A DNA stretch of 64,000 bases from Cyclospora cayetanensis (Eukaryota; Apicomplexa; Conoidasida; Eucoccidiorida; Eimeriidae), in contig NW_020312108.1 of NCBI RefSeq assembly GCF_002999335.1, positions 26,709 to 90,708 of the forward strand, written 5' to 3'. Both the position numbers and the translations under genes were made by a program. This document shows, piece after piece, positions 59,715-64,000 of this stretch. A model generated the notes under the pieces. That model had not been told where the DNA came from. It saw only the letters and a list, made by a program, of their open reading frames with translations, and made no database searches. Each line of letters starts with the position of its first letter. Within the stretch, counting starts at the first letter, position 1.

Positions 59715-61580
59715 TCAATCATTCATTTGATTCGTGTATTCGTCTGCCTCTGCTTCCTGTGCCCATATAAGGATGGTCCTTTTGGTCCCTCGGCAATTCC
59801 ACTGGATTCTCCTAGGCCTCTGACCCTCTTCAGCCTTTTCCTCACGCGTATAAATCCACGCTGGGAGATGCGCTACTCGGCTTACTGCAGGCCATCTGTG
59901 GGGTCCCCCAGGGAGGCCTGCCTTCTCGCTGCCCTCTGCAGCAGCATCTGTGTCCCACAAACAGAGAAGCTCCACATTTCCTGGGGTATTTCTTCCCCTC
60001 GCAATTACGCAATCTATGCCCACACCCGTCGCAGCCACTCCATATATACCGGTGGGCAGCGCAACCACTTGTGCCGCTGCAGGGGCGTCACAGAAGGGAT
60101 CTTTGCGCACATCTCTGTTCCTTCCTGTGGCTTCTTCGCACTCGCTCCTTGCCTCTCCGGCATCGGAAGCATCAGCGGGGACCCCGTCTTCGTCTTCAGT
60201 GCTGCTCTTTTCCGAAGCCTCCCATTCGGGTGTACAGGCACCCCACATTTTCTCCAGGGGTTCCGCTAGGGGCCCCTCCATAGGCAGCTCACCGTCTACC
60301 GGTGCAGTGGCTACCCCCCACTCAGGCGACCATAACGCAGGAAAGCGTACCGGAGGTGGGGCAGCATACGTAAGCTGCAAACCCCACGTTATGACGCGCC
60401 CGCGTTTTGAGAGGGCAACCGCTCGGGTGTCTGTACAGCTGACAGCGCAAAGCGGAGTGGACACACGAACGAGGGAGGGGCTGTCTTCTCTAGGGCTGTG
60501 GGTCCCATGCCCCAGTTGCCCGTGCGTGTTGAGTCCAAAGCTCAAGGCCTTCCCGTTTTTCGTGACGAAGACGCTGTAGTTAGAGCCGCAAGCCACGGCA
60601 GTGTAGAAGCCTCCCTGAAGAGACGCAATGGGCTTCGGAATATTCAGGCAGGAGATCCCCATGCCATCTGCACCCAAGCCCAACTCGCCAAATTCATTGG
60701 AGCCCCAAGCAAACACAACCGGACCTCTTGCTTCATCTACATCTTCTTTATCTGCTGAACCATGTTCGCAAATAAAGTCTCTCTCTCCTACTGCTCCACT
60801 GACACGTTGTTTCTTTTGCGGTGGGTGGTCCCTCTGCTGCGGTGTCTGTGCACCCCCTGAGCGCCTCCCACTACCCTCCTGGCTACTACTCCTGTAGCCA
60901 CCGCACCTATATATACACACTGCCAGAGAGAAGTTGCATCCAGCATGAATCGACACAACATCGAACCTTTCAGCATCAATCTTCACTCTAGTAAACTGCT
61001 TTTGATCTTGAAAAGTGCCATCTCCCAATTGACCCAGGGAATTTGATCCCAGGGCCCACGGAATACCCACTCTCGTTGCCACCAAAATGTGGTTCAGTCC
61101 ACAGGCAACAGAAGAAACCGGATGCGGCAGGGGAATGGTGTACTCTATTCGGGGAGGAAGCCGCTTGGGCACAACACCAGAGAAGCAAGGGTCAGGCTCT
61201 GCATGCTGCTGATTGTGCTGTTGATCATCATGCTGCACTTCCCGGTGGACGCTCTGTTCCTGTACATGAGAGCTTGAAGCCTGTCTGATAAATACCCTCA
61301 GGGAATCAGGGAAGGCCAACACCAAGCAATCCTCGAAAGAGCTAACAGCGGATGCGCTTGGGGTCAAGCGACACCGTTCTGTTCCGTTACTGCTCTCGCA
61401 TCTGCTGCAGCTATTGTGCTCCTTGGGTAGAATACCGTCAATGCAGGGGTGTGTCCAGAGTGGCTTGAAAGAAAGTGCTGATGTGTTTGACAGGGGGAGT
61501 TGAGCCTCTGCAGCGAACAACACTCGACAGGGTTGGGGTTGCTGCTCTCCTTGAGGGGTGCCTGTAGCTCGGTACTCCAT
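59715..61580 (-). CDS. RCC1-repeat protein
   Basis: Single open frame of 621 aa from ATG at 61580 to the stop at 59715. RCC1-type blades are visible as WALGSNSLGQLGDG (about residues 175-188), FAWGSNEFGELGLG (290-303), LSFGLNTHGQLGHG (346-359) and VITWGL (396-401), each preceded by a CG-x-N or CTDTRAVAL strand. Only about four to five blades are clear, against seven in true RCC1, so the propeller may be incomplete, divergent beyond residue 405, or completed by regions I cannot align. A charged insert (residues 230-285, GGAQTPQQRDHPPQKKQ) breaks the repeats. Members act as Ran exchange factors or as scaffolds; catalysis cannot be claimed. The last 40 residues may be a mis-extended intron. Confidence 0.75.
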   Translation of the reverse strand: MEYRATGTPQGEQQPQPCRVLFAAEAQLPLSNTSALSFKPLWTHPCIDGILPKEHNSCSRCESSNGTERCRLTPSASAVSSFEDCLVLAFPDSLRVFIRQASSSHVQEQSVHREVQHDDQQHNQQHAEPDPCFSGVVPKRLPPRIEYTIPLPHPVSSVACGLNHILVATRVGIPWALGSNSLGQLGDGTFQDQKQFTRVKIDAERFDVVSIHAGCNFSLAVCIYRCGGYRSSSQEGSGRRSGGAQTPQQRDHPPQKKQRVSGAVGERDFICEHGSADKEDVDEARGPVVFAWGSNEFGELGLGADGMGISCLNIPKPIASLQGGFYTAVACGSNYSVFVTKNGKALSFGLNTHGQLGHGTHSPREDSPSLVRVSTPLCAVSCTDTRAVALSKRGRVITWGLQLTYAAPPPVRFPALWSPEWGVATAPVDGELPMEGPLAEPLEKMWGACTPEWEASEKSSTEDEDGVPADASDAGEARSECEEATGRNRDVRKDPFCDAPAAAQVVALPTGIYGVAATGVGIDCVIARGRNTPGNVELLCLWDTDAAAEGSEKAGLPGGPHRWPAVSRVAHLPAWIYTREEKAEEGQRPRRIQWNCRGTKRTILIWAQEAEADEYTNQMND

Positions 61581-62889
61581 GACTTCTTATGGTGGCAGAA
61601 AGAGGACAAGGTGCTGAGAAGTAGGGGATACCACGACGCACGTTAAGCATGCAGGAACATCGAAGGGCACGCAGATGAAGCGTCATGGACAGTGAAACAG
61701 TGATAAGCTCAGGGAGTAAGGACATGGGGGCAGGAGGAGACCAGCAGTGTTTTCATGCATTGTAGAATCCAAAGAGATGTCAACTAAATGCGGAAAGCCC
61801 GCTAACTCAACGTTTACACCCCTGTTTAGAGAAAATAGACTTACATATACGCACACATTCACACGAAATCGAACAATCATAGCACGAATAACCAATGCGG
61901 TACAATTGATTGAAATCAATGAAAAAACGAATATAGATGGTATTAGTATTGATAAAATGCTTGGTGGGAACAAAATTGTCGGAGGTAGGATCCCCAACTA
62001 TTTCTGCTGTAAGGTGAGCGTGCAGCCAACAAGCAGAAAAACAACTGAAAAGGTAGCCGCAAGGGCACATATGACAGCTAGTTGTTATATATTTCTGCAC
62101 TGGAAATCGAAATGAAAAGGAAATAATGCTTGTTTGGGCCTGGGATATCCTCTCTGTTAGGCTGCAGTGTCTGGGCCCTCTTCCTTAAGGCAAAGGTCTC
62201 GTTCATAAGCTAGGTTTTTTTCGCTCTCAGCGCAAAGGGCAAACGTTCGATGGCATGATGTATCTTTTGCAGCTGCACTGGGTTATCATCAATTGTTCAG
62301 CGGACACATCAGCTTTTATACTGCTTGTGCAGCTGATACTGCAGCCGTCCATCTTTGGAGGCATCCTGGCCTTGCAACATACAGTTTCAGACCGGCCGCC
62401 AAAAAAGATATACACAAGCAAGTGTCCATTATCAGAATGCTTGAACTTGTTGTAGTAGCTGCCTTCTACTGCCAACTCATGTGCTAGCGCGCAATTGCTA
62501 CACTCGAGTCGTTCATACTACGCTAGTTTTATTTAACTAACTAAAGACTTTCCGAGAAAATCCTATATGGTCTATCTGTGCGTATATTATGTTTACTGAA
62601 GAGTCCTGTTAACTCAATACATGAGGACGTTTGGAGAACATAATGAGCCCAATAGGAGACGACCAACTGTTCTGTGCCTGTGCTGTGAATGCTCTGGAAA
62701 GCTTGTTGTGAATGCTCTATGTGCTTAGAGGAGTTAAAATAAGCAAGCCATACTTTTGTTTTTCTCCTAATCTTGCAGCTCTGAGGGGCACGGGTAGGAG
62801 TAAGGGTGTGATCTCTTGGTGAGCACTCGCCCATTTTTTGGCAGGTTTGTATTGAGTGTGGATTTACGTGTCTTCCTATGCTGCCATTC
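61581..62889. other. gene-poor stretch
   Basis: Upstream of the RCC1-repeat gene start, so its promoter should lie in the first few hundred bases. A frame of 122 aa at 61747-62115 (+) has no motif and A/T-biased composition, so I do not call it a gene. Confidence 0.4.
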
Positions 62890-63910
62890 GAAGCAGCGCT
62901 ACAGTTGGTAGCACCGCATCGTTTGACTTAGCTCTTCCTTGCTCACCTATTGGCTATGGAGGCAGTCGATTGCCAGCTTCTCTCCAACACTGTTGCGGTT
63001 TCTATCAAGGCATTTCCTCTCCCAATAATCTGATTTTCCTTGGTAGCGAGTTGGTAAAAACCAATCTGGGAAGAAAAGTAGACGGTGACAACGCCTGTTG
63101 GGGCGGCAGAGGCCGGCATAAGAGCTGAAGCAAGCGCAATAGCTTCTCCGCAGATGCATGGCCATTACTTGTCAGCCGAAAAGGCGTTTAAGGATGCGTC
63201 AATAAGGCCATGGCAACCAGAATGTGTCGCAGCGCATGTTCTGGCAAGCACCTGAAGATTACATCAGGCAGTTGAAGATGTAACTACAGAAAACTAGTAC
63301 AGTTGAAGCCTCCATACCGCTTCTGGAGATTCGGTGTATACCGGGGTCAGCTCAACAGCAAGCTTCGGGGGAAATGACAACCTGAGGAGCGGGGCTTCTA
63401 TCAGTAGATTAGCGATTCAATAAGTATGGAACTTTGGAATGCAAAAGCCACAGAGTAAGCGAACAGCTTATTTGTCAGTATTCATCCCAAATCTACTCTA
63501 AGTTTGACTTCTGGTAGTCTTAGGGTGGGCAGAGACTCGGCAGGTAAACACGCGATCAGTGAGCCATTTGAGAATAATAAAGTGTTTATGGATTCAAACG
63601 CAAATGAGCACCGCAACTGCGGTTTCGGATTGAAAGAAAGAACCAAAGCAGGATGTACACCCTATGGGTATCAAGGGATGTGTTTCCAGTCGGAGCATGG
63701 AGTCGAACGCAAATGGAAACAAAGCCTGAGGAAAAACGCATGCAAAAGGCCAAGTAGCGTGCACAGCGAGACTGAGCCCAGCAAAAGCAGGAAGCTTGGA
63801 GAACAAGGAAGGCGCAATGAAAACGGAAAGCCTCCCATGCATGCTGCGTCATAGTAAAGAAGGCTACACCGGTTAGACTCGCAGCTGAGGACTGATTGCG
63901 GGTCAACTCT
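62890..63910 (+). repeat. Gag-like retroelement copy B
   Basis: Colinear with 45790-46990. Shared blocks include CTACAGTTG(a/g)(c/t)GG(t/a)(g/c)CCGCAT, GGC(G/A)GCAGAGGCC(A/G)GC, CAGTT(C/G)AA(C/G)CC(T), GGCTC(A/G)ACAGCAAG, CGAACAGCTTA(C/T)TT and AGCCCAGCA(A/G)AAGCAGG. Frames are more broken than in copy A. Confidence 0.55.
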
Positions 63911-64000
63911 GCGTTAATACAACTTCGCATCAATAGTTTAAAATTGTCAGCGCTACTGGGCACTGAGTATACAGTGGGTCTACTATTCGAAGAGACTACG

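Overview
The window looks like nuclear DNA of an apicomplexan coccidian of the Eimeria/Cyclospora type. This is inferred from four things: intron-rich genes with GT-AG junctions, long single-residue runs in proteins (Gln, Ser, Ala) coded by CAG/CTG-type triplets, recognisable eukaryotic housekeeping genes, and decayed Ty3/gypsy retrotransposon pieces between gene clusters. I saw no telomeric repeat, rRNA, tRNA or CRISPR array.

Layout. 0.2-3.5 kb (minus): an eight-exon RING/coiled-coil gene resembling the E3 ligase TRAIP. 3.5-15 kb: gene-poor DNA with a 64-bp tandem duplication, a hairpin and a decayed integrase (8.1-9.0 kb). 15-36.7 kb: gene-rich, G/C-rich block with an HP1-like chromodomain gene (+), a low-complexity single-anchor protein (-), a small tandem CCCH zinc-finger gene (-), a second TRAIP-like RING gene paralogous to the first (-), a nine-exon secretory-pathway gene with a probable MATH-like domain (+), and a two-exon polytopic membrane protein (-). 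36.7-42.3 kb: retroelement graveyard (integrase on minus, RNase H on plus, Gag-like fragment on minus). 42.3-43.2 kb: ribosomal protein eS12 (+). 43.2-51.5 kb: more retroelement remnants. 51.5-53.9 kb: seven-exon eIF2-beta (+). 54.6-55.8 kb: possible unassigned exons. 57.4-58.2 kb: Rab5-type GTPase (+). 59.7-61.6 kb: RCC1-repeat protein (-). 61.6-64 kb: gene-poor, ending in another copy of the Gag-like repeat.

The genes are unrelated housekeeping or regulatory loci, each with its own promoter; nothing suggests an operon or a defence island. The most notable observations are: (i) two TRAIP-like RING ligases on the same strand about 25 kb apart with matching exon length, intron phase and zinc-ligand spacing; (ii) a chromodomain protein with a probable divergent chromoshadow domain separated by an approximately 550-residue linker; (iii) several mutually alignable, stop-riddled Ty3/gypsy fragments, including a head-to-head junction near 40.08 kb; and (iv) a GC-AG intron splitting the two fingers of a TTP-like CCCH protein.

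Exon models were built by eye from reading frame, phase and splice consensus. Where a junction is uncertain this is stated.
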